From: Halobacteriovoraceae bacterium
Lineage (GTDB): Bacteria; Bdellovibrionota; Bacteriovoracia; Bacteriovoracales; Bacteriovoracaceae
Length of the DNA: 35,107 bases
Direction of reading: 5' to 3'
Assembly: GCA_002706205.1 (NCBI GenBank)
Contig: PAKC01000025.1
Span: 1-35,107, forward strand
Part shown: in pieces, positions 7,971-16,781 of the stretch
How positions within the stretch are numbered: position 1 is the stretch's first letter
Layout of the letters: each line of letters opens with the position of its first letter
Notes under the pieces: model-generated
What the model saw: the letters and a program-made list of their open reading frames with translations, nothing else
What the model was told of the DNA's origin: nothing
The model's database searches: none
Translations under genes and position numbers: made by a program

Positions 7971-9659
7971 TTGCAAGAATTTTTAAATCAGGTTGTAGAA
8001 AATTTTATTGAGTTTTATCGTTCATTAGACTCTCGAAGAAGAGTGAGTTTGTTTCTCATAAGTGGAGCGATTGTTTTTGCGATGGTTATGATTGTAATTT
8101 GGGCCACAAAGACTCAATACAAACTCCTTTATTCAGATCTAAGTAAAGAAGACTCAGCTAAAATTCAACAGATTTTAAATAATGGGAAAATTGCTTTCCA
8201 ACCCAAAAAAGGGGGCCAAGAAATCTATGTCCCAGAAGATCAAGTTGATAATATGCGACTTGAAATTGCTAAAATGGGAGTCAATTTTAATTCAACTGTT
8301 GGTTATGAGGTTTTTGATAATCAGGCTTTTGGAACAACCAGCTTTGTTCAAAAGATTAATAAGCAAAGGGCCTTAGAGGGCGAGCTTATGAAAACCATTA
8401 AACATATCAGGGGAATTAAAAGGGCGAGAGTTCACCTTTCATTACCTGAGTCTAGTCCCTTTGTTTCAGAGAAAAAACCACCTGGAGCATCTGTCGTTTT
8501 AGATTTAGAGCGAGGTTTAACCCTAACCAAAGAAGAGATTAAAGGGATTCAACATTTAGTTTCGGCAAGTGTTGATGGCATGCGTGTGAAAAATGTTGTT
8601 ATTATTGATTCAAAAGGTGAAAAACTAACTGAAAATATTGGTGACCCAATGGCCCAACATACGGCCAATCGCTTAGCTTTGGAGTCCAAAGTTAATGGAC
8701 AATATGAAAGCCAAATTGAAGAAATATTAAAAAGAGTTGTTGGAGAAGGAAAAGTTATTGCTAAAGTCAATGCTAAAATGGACTTTACTGAATCTTATCA
8801 AACAAAGACTTTATATGACGGTGAAAACACTGCCGTGTATTCAGAAGTTAATAATAAGCAAAACTTAGAAGGCTCTAGACCTTCGCCACAAGGAATACCT
8901 GGAGCAAGAAGTAATCTTCCTGGAGAACAACCTCAACCAGGAATACCAGAGACGAGAAATAATGTAGATAAATCTCTGGTTACAAGAAATTATAATGTTC
9001 CAAAAACAGTGATCAAGTCAAAAAAACCAACTGCAGAGATTCAAGCTTTATCTGTAGCTGTTATGGTCGATGGCAAAAGGATCCCTGTTTTAGATGAAAA
9101 TGGTGAAGCCGTTTTAAATGAAGACGGGCTGCCTGTAACAAAGTATGAGCCTTGGAGTGATGCCGAAATTGCTAACTTTCAAGCCATTGTGGCTTCGGCG
9201 ATTGGAATAAGTGAAGCAAGGGGTGATAAAATTGTCATTAAAAATATGGAGTTTGCTAAAGAAGATCTTTCTGAGGCAGAAGCTTTATTAAGACAAAGAG
9301 AGAATAGAGAAATAATTAAAAATTTAACAAAGTACCTTATGATAGGTGTTTTGATCTCATTGCTTTTCTTTGTTGTTGTCAGACCTTTTATCCAGTGGGT
9401 AACGGAAAATACTGTTGAGTCTATTGAGGACTTTCTTCCAAAAACCATTGAAGAACTGGAGAAGATTCAGGCCAATCAAAAGCTTCCCGGACTGGAAGAT
9501 GCTTTACCCACAATTGAAGATAAGATGAATCCAGAAAAGATTGAAGGAAATATGATAAGAGAACGAATTATAAATCTAGTAGAGGCCAATCCGGCTAAGG
9601 CAGCACAAGTTGTTCATGAAATGATTCATTCTCAAGAGACAAGTAGAGAGATAGCTTAA
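7971..9659 (+). CDS. fliF: Flagellar MS-ring protein FliF
   Basis: FliF forms the inner-membrane MS ring, the base of the motor. The 562-aa protein has a first membrane helix at about 25-45, a large periplasmic ring-building region with the YscJ/FliF segment LEGELMKTIKHIRGIKRARV, and a second helix at about 455-475. A cytoplasmic FliG-binding tail follows. The start is TTG, fixed by a strong ribosome site (AGGAGGA) 5 nt upstream and by the lack of an earlier good start. fliG, its binding partner, follows after 14 nt. Confidence 0.97.
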   Translation: MQEFLNQVVENFIEFYRSLDSRRRVSLFLISGAIVFAMVMIVIWATKTQYKLLYSDLSKEDSAKIQQILNNGKIAFQPKKGGQEIYVPEDQVDNMRLEIAKMGVNFNSTVGYEVFDNQAFGTTSFVQKINKQRALEGELMKTIKHIRGIKRARVHLSLPESSPFVSEKKPPGASVVLDLERGLTLTKEEIKGIQHLVSASVDGMRVKNVVIIDSKGEKLTENIGDPMAQHTANRLALESKVNGQYESQIEEILKRVVGEGKVIAKVNAKMDFTESYQTKTLYDGENTAVYSEVNNKQNLEGSRPSPQGIPGARSNLPGEQPQPGIPETRNNVDKSLVTRNYNVPKTVIKSKKPTAEIQALSVAVMVDGKRIPVLDENGEAVLNEDGLPVTKYEPWSDAEIANFQAIVASAIGISEARGDKIVIKNMEFAKEDLSEAEALLRQRENREIIKNLTKYLMIGVLISLLFFVVVRPFIQWVTENTVESIEDFLPKTIEELEKIQANQKLPGLEDALPTIEDKMNPEKIEGNMIRERIINLVEANPAKAAQVVHEMIHSQETSREIA

Positions 9660-9673
9660 TATAGAGGTTTAAA

Positions 9674-10711
9674 ATGGCAGATTCAAGTAAGACGTTAGAG
9701 CCCGATGTAGAGTATGCATTACTGACTGGCTTAGACAAATCGGCAATTTTGATGAGTTCGTTGGGACCGAGTCCTGCAAAGCTTATTTTTCAGCATATGA
9801 AAGATAATGATGTAAAACGTCTTATCAATCAAATGGCGGTCTTAACAAAATCCCCTATATGGATGGTTAAAAAAGTTTTGGAGGAATTTTACTCCGCTTT
9901 AAATGAAGATAATGACCTTTTGTTTTCAGAGAATAAAGGAAAGGATTTTATTCTTGGAACTTTGGGTGAAGATAGAGCCAAGCAATTATTAGGACAAGTT
10001 GTAGAGGTTGGATCGGCCAATACTTTAGAGTCTTTAGAATTAGTTGATACGAGAACATTGGCTAACTTTTTAATTAATGAACATCCTCAAACTATAGCTT
10101 TGATTATCGCGCATTTATCTACGGAAAGAAAAGTTGATGTTTTACGAAAACTGCCAGAAGGGCTTCAAGCCGAGGTGGTTCTAAGAGTTGCCAACCTTGA
10201 CTTCGTTTCACCAGAGCTGATTGCTCAGTTAGATGATGTACTTAAGACAGAGCTTTCGACTCTTGGTTCAATTGATACCCAACAACTTGGTGGTGTAGAG
10301 CCAATTGCAGACATGCTTAATATGATGGATAAAAACTCTGAGAAAAATGTTATGGCCAGAGTAGAAGAAAAAGATCCTGAGTTAGCCGAAGAAATTAGAA
10401 AACTCATGTTTGTTTTTGAAGATCTGGTTTATGTTGATGGAAAAGGTATTCAAGAGTTGCTCAAAGTTGTGGATAATCAGAAACTTACCATTGCACTTAA
10501 AACGGCTCCAGAGGAAATCAAATCACTTCTATTTAAAAATATGTCTAATCGTGCGGCGACATTATTACAAGAAGATCTTGAGGCCCTTGGACCAACAAAA
10601 CTTTCAGATGTTGAGAAAGCACAACAAGAAATTGTCCAACAGGTGAAAGATCTAGAGGCCAAAGGAAAAGCTGTTATTAGTAGAGGCGGAGAAGGTGATT
10701 CATTTGTCTAG
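9674..10711 (+). CDS. fliG: Flagellar motor switch protein FliG
   Basis: FliG is the rotor protein that contacts the stator and binds FliF and FliM. The 345-aa length is typical. The middle domain carries the EHPQ motif (136-139), and the C-terminal torque domain includes MFVFEDLVYVDG (about 245-256) with the charged residues used in stator contact. The last 20 or so residues form a Gly/Lys-rich tail beyond the usual end. The order fliF-fliG-fliH is conserved. Confidence 0.97.
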   Translation: MADSSKTLEPDVEYALLTGLDKSAILMSSLGPSPAKLIFQHMKDNDVKRLINQMAVLTKSPIWMVKKVLEEFYSALNEDNDLLFSENKGKDFILGTLGEDRAKQLLGQVVEVGSANTLESLELVDTRTLANFLINEHPQTIALIIAHLSTERKVDVLRKLPEGLQAEVVLRVANLDFVSPELIAQLDDVLKTELSTLGSIDTQQLGGVEPIADMLNMMDKNSEKNVMARVEEKDPELAEEIRKLMFVFEDLVYVDGKGIQELLKVVDNQKLTIALKTAPEEIKSLLFKNMSNRAATLLQEDLEALGPTKLSDVEKAQQEIVQQVKDLEAKGKAVISRGGEGDSFV

Positions 10712-10729
10712 TAATAAGGAGAATGTTTA

Positions 10730-11536
10730 GTGAGTGTTTTAAAAAATCAGACAAGTGTTAAAGACTATAACTTTGGTGAATTAAATCCAGCAGGTGAAGT
10801 GATGAGTTCTGCTAATGAGGACTTCCATTTCATATCATTAAACGATGCTGAAAATTTAAAACATGAGCTTACTCCTGAGAAAATTCGCAAAGAAAGAAGA
10901 CATGAAGCAGCGACATCTTTTGAGATCTTTCCAGTTGTCAAAGAACATAGAGGCTTACAAAAACAGGCTACAGATGATTATGAGAAAAGAGTGGAAGAAG
11001 AAGTGGCCAGAAGGGTAGAGAATCTTAAGCATCAGGCAGTGCAAGAAGGCTATGAACATGGGCTCAAGGAAGGACATGAAAAGGCTTATGCTGAAGCTAA
11101 ACTGGAATTTGAAGAGAAGATTAATCATTTTGTTGAGCAACTTAATTCCATCCAAACACAAGTGAAGGATATCTATTCGAGCTCCAAAGAGAATGCCTAT
11201 CTGATGGTTAAAAACTTATCTAAATGGGTGATCTTAAAAGAAGTCGATGAGAAATATTACTTAGCAAGACTTTTAGAAAAACTTATTCATGAAATAAACT
11301 CAAAAGCTAATTTGGTCGTGCATGTTAATGAGGAAGCTTTTGGTTATATGCCAGAAATTATTAAAATTGTAGAAAGAAAAGTGGGCAAGTTAACAAATGT
11401 TCGGGTCGAAACTGATTTTGAAATGAGTGAAAATGGAATAAAACTTGAGTCTGAAAACACTGTTATCGATGGTTCTTTGGATGCTCAATTTAAATCTATT
11501 GATAAACTTTTTCATAGTGTAGGTTTGAATGAATAA
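10730..11536 (+). CDS. fliH: Flagellar assembly protein FliH
   Basis: FliH is the stalk and regulator of the export ATPase FliI. The 268-aa protein starts at GTG, supported by AAGGAG 8 nt upstream. A charged coiled coil (about 80-150) includes glycine-spaced helix repeats (EGYEHGLKEGHEKAYAEA) characteristic of FliH. The C-terminal domain resembles the FliH/YscL family. The 3' end overlaps fliI by 8 bp, indicating coupled translation of the two partners. Confidence 0.93.
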   Translation: MSVLKNQTSVKDYNFGELNPAGEVMSSANEDFHFISLNDAENLKHELTPEKIRKERRHEAATSFEIFPVVKEHRGLQKQATDDYEKRVEEEVARRVENLKHQAVQEGYEHGLKEGHEKAYAEAKLEFEEKINHFVEQLNSIQTQVKDIYSSSKENAYLMVKNLSKWVILKEVDEKYYLARLLEKLIHEINSKANLVVHVNEEAFGYMPEIIKIVERKVGKLTNVRVETDFEMSENGIKLESENTVIDGSLDAQFKSIDKLFHSVGLNE

Positions 11537-12902
11537 TGACGTTTTAGATTTTTCTCAAATTTATCGTGAATTTGAATCAAGTACTCCCTACCAAAATATT
11601 GGTAAAGTTCTTTCTAGTCATGGAATGCTCTTTGAAGCAACACTTCCTCGTGCTGTTATGGGATGTTGTGTTGAGTTTAGAACTCAAACAGGCCAGACAT
11701 GTTTAGGTGAGGTGGTAGGAATTAATGGAGAAAGATGTAAAGTCATGCCGTATGATGACCTACCAGGAATTAATTCAGAAACTAAAATATATCTCAAAGA
11801 TTTAACCACAACAGTTAAGGTCTCAGATGCTATGTTGGGTCGAGTTGTTGATTTTCAAGGTAATCCTATTGACGGTAAGGGGCCTTTGCATGAAGAAGGA
11901 TTAGAAACAAGATCAATATTTGGAGAACCTATTAATCCTCTTGAAAGACCCCCTATTCGGCAGCCTTTGGATACAGGTGTAAACGCTATTAATTCTTTTA
12001 TCACCGCTGGGAAAGGTCAGAGGATGGCGATTATGGCCGGTTCGGGGGTAGGGAAGTCGACCTTAATGGGGATGATTGCTCGAAATACTTCTGCGGATAT
12101 TAATGTTATAGCTCTTATTGGTGAACGGGGACGTGAAGTTTTAGAGTTTATTGAATCAGACTTAGGAGAAGAGGGGCTTAAGCGTTCAGTTATTGTTGTG
12201 GCCACCTCAGATAAGTCGCCCTTAATTCGGGCTAAAGCTGCGTATACAGCGACGACTATTGCGGAATATTTTAGAGACCAAAATAATGATGTTATTTTGA
12301 TGATGGATTCGATTACAAGATTTGCAATGGCCAATAGAGAGATTGGTATGAGTTCTGGTGAACCCCCAGGGCAAAAAGGCTATGGGCCTTCAGTGTTTGC
12401 AAAACTACCAAAACTGATGGAAAGGGCCGGAACAAAAAAAGACTCTGGCTCAATTACAGGAATATATACAGTCTTAGTTGAAGGTGGAGATATGGATGAG
12501 CCTATTGCAGATGCAGTAAGGGCCATATCTGATGGGCATATTGTCTTAAGTCGAGAACTGGCAGCTCGAAATCATTATCCTGCCATTGACGTCTTAGAGT
12601 CAGTATCAAGAGTTATGGGGAAAGTTGTTCCAAGAGAACATACGATTGTCTCTGGACATTTAAGAGATTTATTAGGGGCGTATAAAGAGTCGGAAGACTT
12701 AATAAATGTTGGGGCTTATGCTCCTGGAACAAACCCTAAGGTCGACAAAGCTATGGTTGTTTATAATGATCTTATCAATCTTCTTCAACAAAGGGTTGAA
12801 GAGTCATCTAGCATCGATGATATTTACGATCGTATGGTTGATATTGCTCGAAAAGGTGAAGCACAAGTCGATCCTGGTTTTTCCCAAGAGGATGAATCAT
12901 GA
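11529..12902 (+). CDS. fliI: Flagellum-specific export ATPase FliI
   Basis: FliI energises substrate entry into the flagellar type III export gate. The 457-aa protein has the F1-beta-like fold with Walker A GSGVGKST (171-178), Walker B VILMMD (255-260) followed by SITRFA, and the family segment GEPPGQKGYGPSVF. The start lies inside the end of fliH and the stop overlaps the start of fliJ (ATGA), so fliH-fliI-fliJ are translationally coupled. Confidence 0.98.
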   Translation: MNNDVLDFSQIYREFESSTPYQNIGKVLSSHGMLFEATLPRAVMGCCVEFRTQTGQTCLGEVVGINGERCKVMPYDDLPGINSETKIYLKDLTTTVKVSDAMLGRVVDFQGNPIDGKGPLHEEGLETRSIFGEPINPLERPPIRQPLDTGVNAINSFITAGKGQRMAIMAGSGVGKSTLMGMIARNTSADINVIALIGERGREVLEFIESDLGEEGLKRSVIVVATSDKSPLIRAKAAYTATTIAEYFRDQNNDVILMMDSITRFAMANREIGMSSGEPPGQKGYGPSVFAKLPKLMERAGTKKDSGSITGIYTVLVEGGDMDEPIADAVRAISDGHIVLSRELAARNHYPAIDVLESVSRVMGKVVPREHTIVSGHLRDLLGAYKESEDLINVGAYAPGTNPKVDKAMVVYNDLINLLQQRVEESSSIDDIYDRMVDIARKGEAQVDPGFSQEDES

Positions 12903-13342
12903 AAGGATATAAATTTAAATTAGAGGCATTACTCAAAATAAGAAAATTAAAAGAAGAGCAGTGTAAGATGGAGTTGGGAAGATTACAGGTTCAGATTTCA
13001 CAACATAAAAACAGAATAGAAGAAAATCAAAAAAGTGTTCAGACTTCTTATGATTCACATGAAGTTGCTATGGGGGAAGGAATCACAGGGCAAGAAGTAA
13101 GATTTCACCCTTATTTTGTGGCAGGGAAGATGGCCGCAATCAAGCAACATCAAGAAGAAATTCATCGTTTAGAGTCAATCGTAGAGGAGAGGACACAAGA
13201 GCTGGCTCAACTTCGTGCTAAAGTAAAAGTATTAGATAAAATGAAAGAAAAAGAAAAAGATATTTATAAGAAAGAGCTTGAGAAAAAACAATATCAAGAT
13301 ATTGAAGAGCAGGTTCAAAATTGGAAACAATATTTAAAATAG
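12899..13342 (+). CDS. fliJ: Flagellar export protein FliJ
   Basis: FliJ is the small coiled-coil stalk that fits into the FliI hexamer and carries chaperone-substrate complexes. The 147-aa length fits the family. The N-terminus YKFKLEALLKIRKLKEEQ is characteristic, and the rest is predicted as two long amphipathic helices rich in Lys, Glu and Gln. It overlaps fliI by 4 bp. Confidence 0.93.
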   Translation: MKGYKFKLEALLKIRKLKEEQCKMELGRLQVQISQHKNRIEENQKSVQTSYDSHEVAMGEGITGQEVRFHPYFVAGKMAAIKQHQEEIHRLESIVEERTQELAQLRAKVKVLDKMKEKEKDIYKKELEKKQYQDIEEQVQNWKQYLK

Positions 13343-13351
13343 GTGAGGGTT

Positions 13352-13891
13352 ATGTTGAAAAGAAAAGTATTGTTTATAATGATAAGTTTTTTTTGCTTTT
13401 CTTCTTATGCCAAGGAAGAAAAGAAAATATACAGTCAAAAAGAGTTTGAAAAAAAAGTAAAAGAGGAAGTCGATAGACAAATTGAGCTTCTAAAAAAGAA
13501 ATCTATAGCCCAGTTAACTAAAGAATTAATGGATAAAGAAAGAAGTCTTGCAAAGCAAGTGGAACAGTTAAAACTTAGAGAAGAACAAATTAAGCTAAAT
13601 GAATCATCATTAGCGAAAAAAATTGTAGAACTTGAAAAAACTAAAAAGAAAATTATTGGCTGTATTGATGAAAATAAAAAGGGAGAAAGTATGCGTGTGA
13701 GGCAACTTGTGGATGTCGTCTCTGGAATGAAGCCTCAAAAAGCAGCTGACCTTTTATCAGTACAGGAAGAAAATATATCAGTTAAAATTTTACAAAAGAT
13801 TAAACCAGAGCGAGCAGCTAAGATATTTAATCTCATGGATAAGGAAGTTTCTGCCCGACTTCAAAAATTATATCTTAATATGCAACAATAA
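13352..13891 (+). CDS. MotE-like / MgtE N-domain periplasmic protein
   Basis: A secreted helical protein with a signal peptide (KRKVLFIMISFFCFSSYAK), a long Lys/Glu-rich coiled coil, and a C-terminal module resembling the MgtE N-domain found in MotE (KPQKAADLLSVQ, KPERAAKIFNLM). MotE is known as a periplasmic chaperone of a motor protein, and this position between fliJ and fliK is common for it. The track begins at GTG 13343, right after the fliJ stop with no ribosome site. ATG 13352 is chosen because GTGAGGG lies just before it, although the spacing is short. Confidence 0.8.
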   Translation: MLKRKVLFIMISFFCFSSYAKEEKKIYSQKEFEKKVKEEVDRQIELLKKKSIAQLTKELMDKERSLAKQVEQLKLREEQIKLNESSLAKKIVELEKTKKKIIGCIDENKKGESMRVRQLVDVVSGMKPQKAADLLSVQEENISVKILQKIKPERAAKIFNLMDKEVSARLQKLYLNMQQ

Positions 13892-13920
13892 GACACTGAG
13901 AGTTATAAAAGGAGAAAAGT

Positions 13921-15216
13921 CTGAACATATTTAACGCATCCCAAATTCATTCAAAGCAGATGCCTCAGTCTGGTAAGGGTGATGTTTTAGATATGCTTAG
14001 CGCACAATTAAATCTGGATCCAGAAACAATAAAGTTACTTGAACAACAAAGTCTTGAAAATGGTGTTAGCTTTGAAAGCTTATTGGAAGGTGCGCAAAAA
14101 GGAAAAGATCCTCAAGCGATGATTGATCTTTTAAAGCAACAAAAGGATCAAGGAATAGCTCAAAATTTAACTAAGGATCAAGGACAAATCCAAAACCTCA
14201 TTAAGAATGATCAAGGCTCTGCTGAGCTTAAAAATATTTTGGGGCAAAAAGAATCTAAAGCATCTGGGCAAAATGGCTTAGATAAATCTTTAAATTTGAT
14301 TAACTCACAAAAAGATGTGGCCCAAGCAAAACTTAATTCAAAAAATTTAGATCAAACTCATTTAGGACAAAAAGTGAGTCTTGGAAAGAATTTGGATAAG
14401 TCTCAATTAGCTCAAATGAACGAAGCCACGAGTAAAGCTTCTGCACAAAAAAATATAAATAATAATTTACTTGATCTTAACAGCTTTATGCAAAAACAAA
14501 GTCCTGCGATGCAGGCGAATGCGGCTAAAAAAGCTTATCAACCAATTTCGCAATCGTTGTTTACAAAAAAGGTTGATGCCTCTTTACCCGAGGTGGTTTC
14601 GATACCTACTAAAGAGACTAAAATACAAGACCTACTTTTGGCCCAAGGAAATAAAGACTCTTCTGCGGGAGACATGTTGAATGAGTCTTTTTCTCAGTCT
14701 CAGCAGGCCAAATCTCTTATGAATACACAAAATTCAAGTCAGGCGGGAAAAGTTTTTGATTTGAATATGTTATCTCAAACACAAACAACACAAGAAGTTA
14801 TATCTAAGGTTCAAGATTATATTTTACAAGCAAAGGCCAGTGGGCAACCAGAGTTAAATGTTAGCTTTGAGCAAGATAAATTAGGTCGAGTTGATCTGAG
14901 AGTTCAAAAGGCACAAGGTGATCATTTAAATATTCATATTGGAACGAGTAGTGCCGATGCAACGAAATTCTTCTCACAAAATCAAAGAGATCTTCTCGGA
15001 CATCTTGCTCAAGCAGGTATTCAAGTCAATGACTTTAAGCTAGAGAGTTCGCAGAATATGTCAAATCAAAATAGCTCACAAGATGGTGCAAAAGATCATC
15101 TGGCAAGACAAGGTTCTCAAGGTCAACAACACCAGTCGCAATCAGGACAAAGAGATCAAGAAAGTCGTAAAAGAGAGGAACTCTGGAATCATTATTATGA
15201 CCAGGAAGTAGCATAG
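13921..15216 (+). CDS. fliK: Flagellar hook-length control protein FliK
   Basis: FliK measures the hook and switches export specificity. The body is Gln/Asn/Ser/Lys-rich and low in complexity, as expected for the N-terminal ruler. The C-terminal part (LNVSFEQDKLGRVDLRVQ, then a segment ending near QVNDFKLESS) is the conserved Flg_hook domain, followed by a Gln-rich tail. The track start (ATG 13960) has no good ribosome site. An in-frame CTG at 13921 sits 6 nt after GGAG and would add 13 residues (NIFNASQIHSKQ after the initiator); an in-frame stop at 13906 excludes earlier starts. I prefer CTG but keep ATG as the alternative. flgD starts 1 nt after the stop. Confidence 0.88.
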   Translation: MNIFNASQIHSKQMPQSGKGDVLDMLSAQLNLDPETIKLLEQQSLENGVSFESLLEGAQKGKDPQAMIDLLKQQKDQGIAQNLTKDQGQIQNLIKNDQGSAELKNILGQKESKASGQNGLDKSLNLINSQKDVAQAKLNSKNLDQTHLGQKVSLGKNLDKSQLAQMNEATSKASAQKNINNNLLDLNSFMQKQSPAMQANAAKKAYQPISQSLFTKKVDASLPEVVSIPTKETKIQDLLLAQGNKDSSAGDMLNESFSQSQQAKSLMNTQNSSQAGKVFDLNMLSQTQTTQEVISKVQDYILQAKASGQPELNVSFEQDKLGRVDLRVQKAQGDHLNIHIGTSSADATKFFSQNQRDLLGHLAQAGIQVNDFKLESSQNMSNQNSSQDGAKDHLARQGSQGQQHQSQSGQRDQESRKREELWNHYYDQEVA

Positions 15217-15217
15217 T

Positions 15218-16249
15218 ATGCCAGAAATTGGAAGACCAGTAACAGCAAGAGATCAATCATACGCAAATGTTCAAATGGCACCACGTAAAGATGTGAGTGC
15301 TGCAAAAGCTCTTTTGGAAAAACAAAATATTTCAGAAAAAGAAAAAGAAAGACTCATAAATAAGATTCAAGGTTATAAACCCAAAAATGATTTGATTGTT
15401 GATGGGAAAAACCATAATAAAATGGGCAAAGATGAATTCTTAAAGCTTTTAACTGTACAGTTACAGAATCAAGATCCAATGAATCCTATGAAACAAGAAA
15501 AAATGGCCGCTGAGCTTGCCCAGTTTTCACAATTAGAACAACTTTCAAATTTAAATGCAAAATTTGATGGCCTAACCAAAAACCAACAGGTGCAAGATAA
15601 GTTTTATGGTGCTAGCTTTTTAGGAAAAGAAGTTGTGACTTCAGGTTCTTCTTTGAAGTATGAGGGAGAAGGAACAGATGCTGACATTCTTTTTACACTT
15701 CCAAAACCTGCAGCCAAGGTTTTAGTTCGAATTTTTGATAGTAAGAACAATATGGTAGGCGAAATGTGGAAAGAGAATATAGGTCGCGGTAACCAAACAG
15801 TGACTTGGGATGGAATGCAACTTGATAACTCTTATTCTGGAGCAGGGGAATTTAGAACACAAGTTTTTGCGTGGGATCAGTCTGCAGATCCAATAGCTGT
15901 TGAAACAAAAACTACAGGTTTAGTTCAGTCAGTTTTTTTCGAGAATGGAGAAACTGTTCTCAAAGTTGATGGCAAAAAGGTGTTCTTAAGAGATGTTGAT
16001 AGCTTTCATTCTGCAAAAACCACAGAGGGCAATAACTCTTTTCAGAATAGACCATCAGTTAATAAAGGACAGCAGATGGCAGCACTTTACGGTCGTTCGG
16101 GGGAGCAAAAAAGTTCCAGTGAAAAATTGCCTCTTGCACAAAATGAACAAGCTAAAGTAAACTTAAATAACATGAATAAGAAAAATAATATAAAGTCTTA
16201 TCAACAACAAATTCCAACAACAGGAATTACTGATGTGTATGATGACTAA
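15218..16249 (+). CDS. flgD: Flagellar hook assembly protein FlgD
   Basis: FlgD is the hook cap or scaffold that guides polymerisation of FlgE. The conserved core GKDEFLKLLTVQLQNQDPMNP is near residues 70-90, followed by the tudor/FnIII-like beta domain with TVTWDG. At 343 aa it is longer than typical FlgD (about 220-240): it has an N-terminal extension of about 60 residues and a polar Asn/Gln/Lys-rich tail of about 80. AGGAAG inside the end of fliK serves as ribosome site. Confidence 0.93.
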   Translation: MPEIGRPVTARDQSYANVQMAPRKDVSAAKALLEKQNISEKEKERLINKIQGYKPKNDLIVDGKNHNKMGKDEFLKLLTVQLQNQDPMNPMKQEKMAAELAQFSQLEQLSNLNAKFDGLTKNQQVQDKFYGASFLGKEVVTSGSSLKYEGEGTDADILFTLPKPAAKVLVRIFDSKNNMVGEMWKENIGRGNQTVTWDGMQLDNSYSGAGEFRTQVFAWDQSADPIAVETKTTGLVQSVFFENGETVLKVDGKKVFLRDVDSFHSAKTTEGNNSFQNRPSVNKGQQMAALYGRSGEQKSSSEKLPLAQNEQAKVNLNNMNKKNNIKSYQQQIPTTGITDVYDD

Positions 16250-16262
16250 AAAGTAGGTTTTT

Positions 16263-16673
16263 TTGACAAAGAATATTAACAACATCCTTATTCCTAATGT
16301 AACAAAGACGTCTAATCAGAAAAAAGTCGATGTTTCAAATAGGCTACCTAAAAACGTAGAGGTAAGTGAGTTTAAAAGTCTTCTTGATCAAAAAATCGAG
16401 CAGAAACCCTTACACGGGGGGATAAGTCTTAGTACACACGCTGCTAAAAGACTTGAGGAAAGAAAAATTGACTTTAATGGCGATGAGTACACAAAAGTGA
16501 AGGATGCTATCGGTAAATTACGAGCAAAAGGCGGACAGAATTCATTAATTGTATCTGATAAAGCCGCTTATATAGTTGATGTTAAAAATAATAAATTAGT
16601 AACAGCAGTAGATAAAGGAAGTATGTCGGAGAATATTTTTACAAAAATTGATTCGACGATGTTTATAAATTAA
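16263..16673 (+). CDS. TIGR02530-like flagellar operon protein
   Basis: A 136-aa protein resembling the conserved 'flagellar operon protein' family (TIGR02530 as I recall it), commonly encoded between flgD and flgE. The recognisable core is LSTHAAKRLEERKI, then a segment with LIVSDKAAYIVDVKNNKLVTAVD and the ending ENIFTKIDSTMFIN. The biochemical role is unknown to me. The start is TTG, with AGTAGG about 5 nt upstream and no better alternative. The order fliK-flgD-this gene-flgE supports the assignment. Confidence 0.82.
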   Translation: MTKNINNILIPNVTKTSNQKKVDVSNRLPKNVEVSEFKSLLDQKIEQKPLHGGISLSTHAAKRLEERKIDFNGDEYTKVKDAIGKLRAKGGQNSLIVSDKAAYIVDVKNNKLVTAVDKGSMSENIFTKIDSTMFIN

Positions 16674-16686
16674 GAGAGAAACTATT

Positions 16687-16742
16687 TAGGAAACAAGGTT
16701 GGTCCTATCCGGAAACCTTAAGTTTGTGATCTTTATATCACA
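16687..16742 (+). promoter_or_regulatory. Structured leader upstream of flgE
   Basis: The 108-nt gap before flgE contains several inverted repeats. TAGGA (16687-16691) pairs with TCCTA (16703-16707). AAGGTT (16695-16700) pairs with AACCTT (16714-16719). TGTGAT (16725-16730) pairs with ATCACA (16737-16742). The first two interleave and cannot form together, as in alternative-structure leaders. No T-tract follows, so they are not ordinary terminators. A regulatory leader or operator cluster controlling hook expression is an inference. Confidence 0.4.
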
Positions 16743-16781
16743 GCAGCCTAAGTAGAAAATTGAGGTCTAGGAGGGACATAC

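Noticed and set aside
12017-12334. 105-aa - strand ORF
   Set aside because: Antisense to the conserved fliI core; no ribosome site or family features.
13343-13351. GTG start for the MotE-like gene
   Set aside because: No ribosome site before it; ATG 13352 lies just after GTGAGGG.
16725-16742. TGTGAT-N6-ATCACA as a CRP site
   Set aside because: The distance between TGTGA and TCACA is 8 instead of 6 bp, so it does not fit the CRP consensus; kept only as an inverted repeat.
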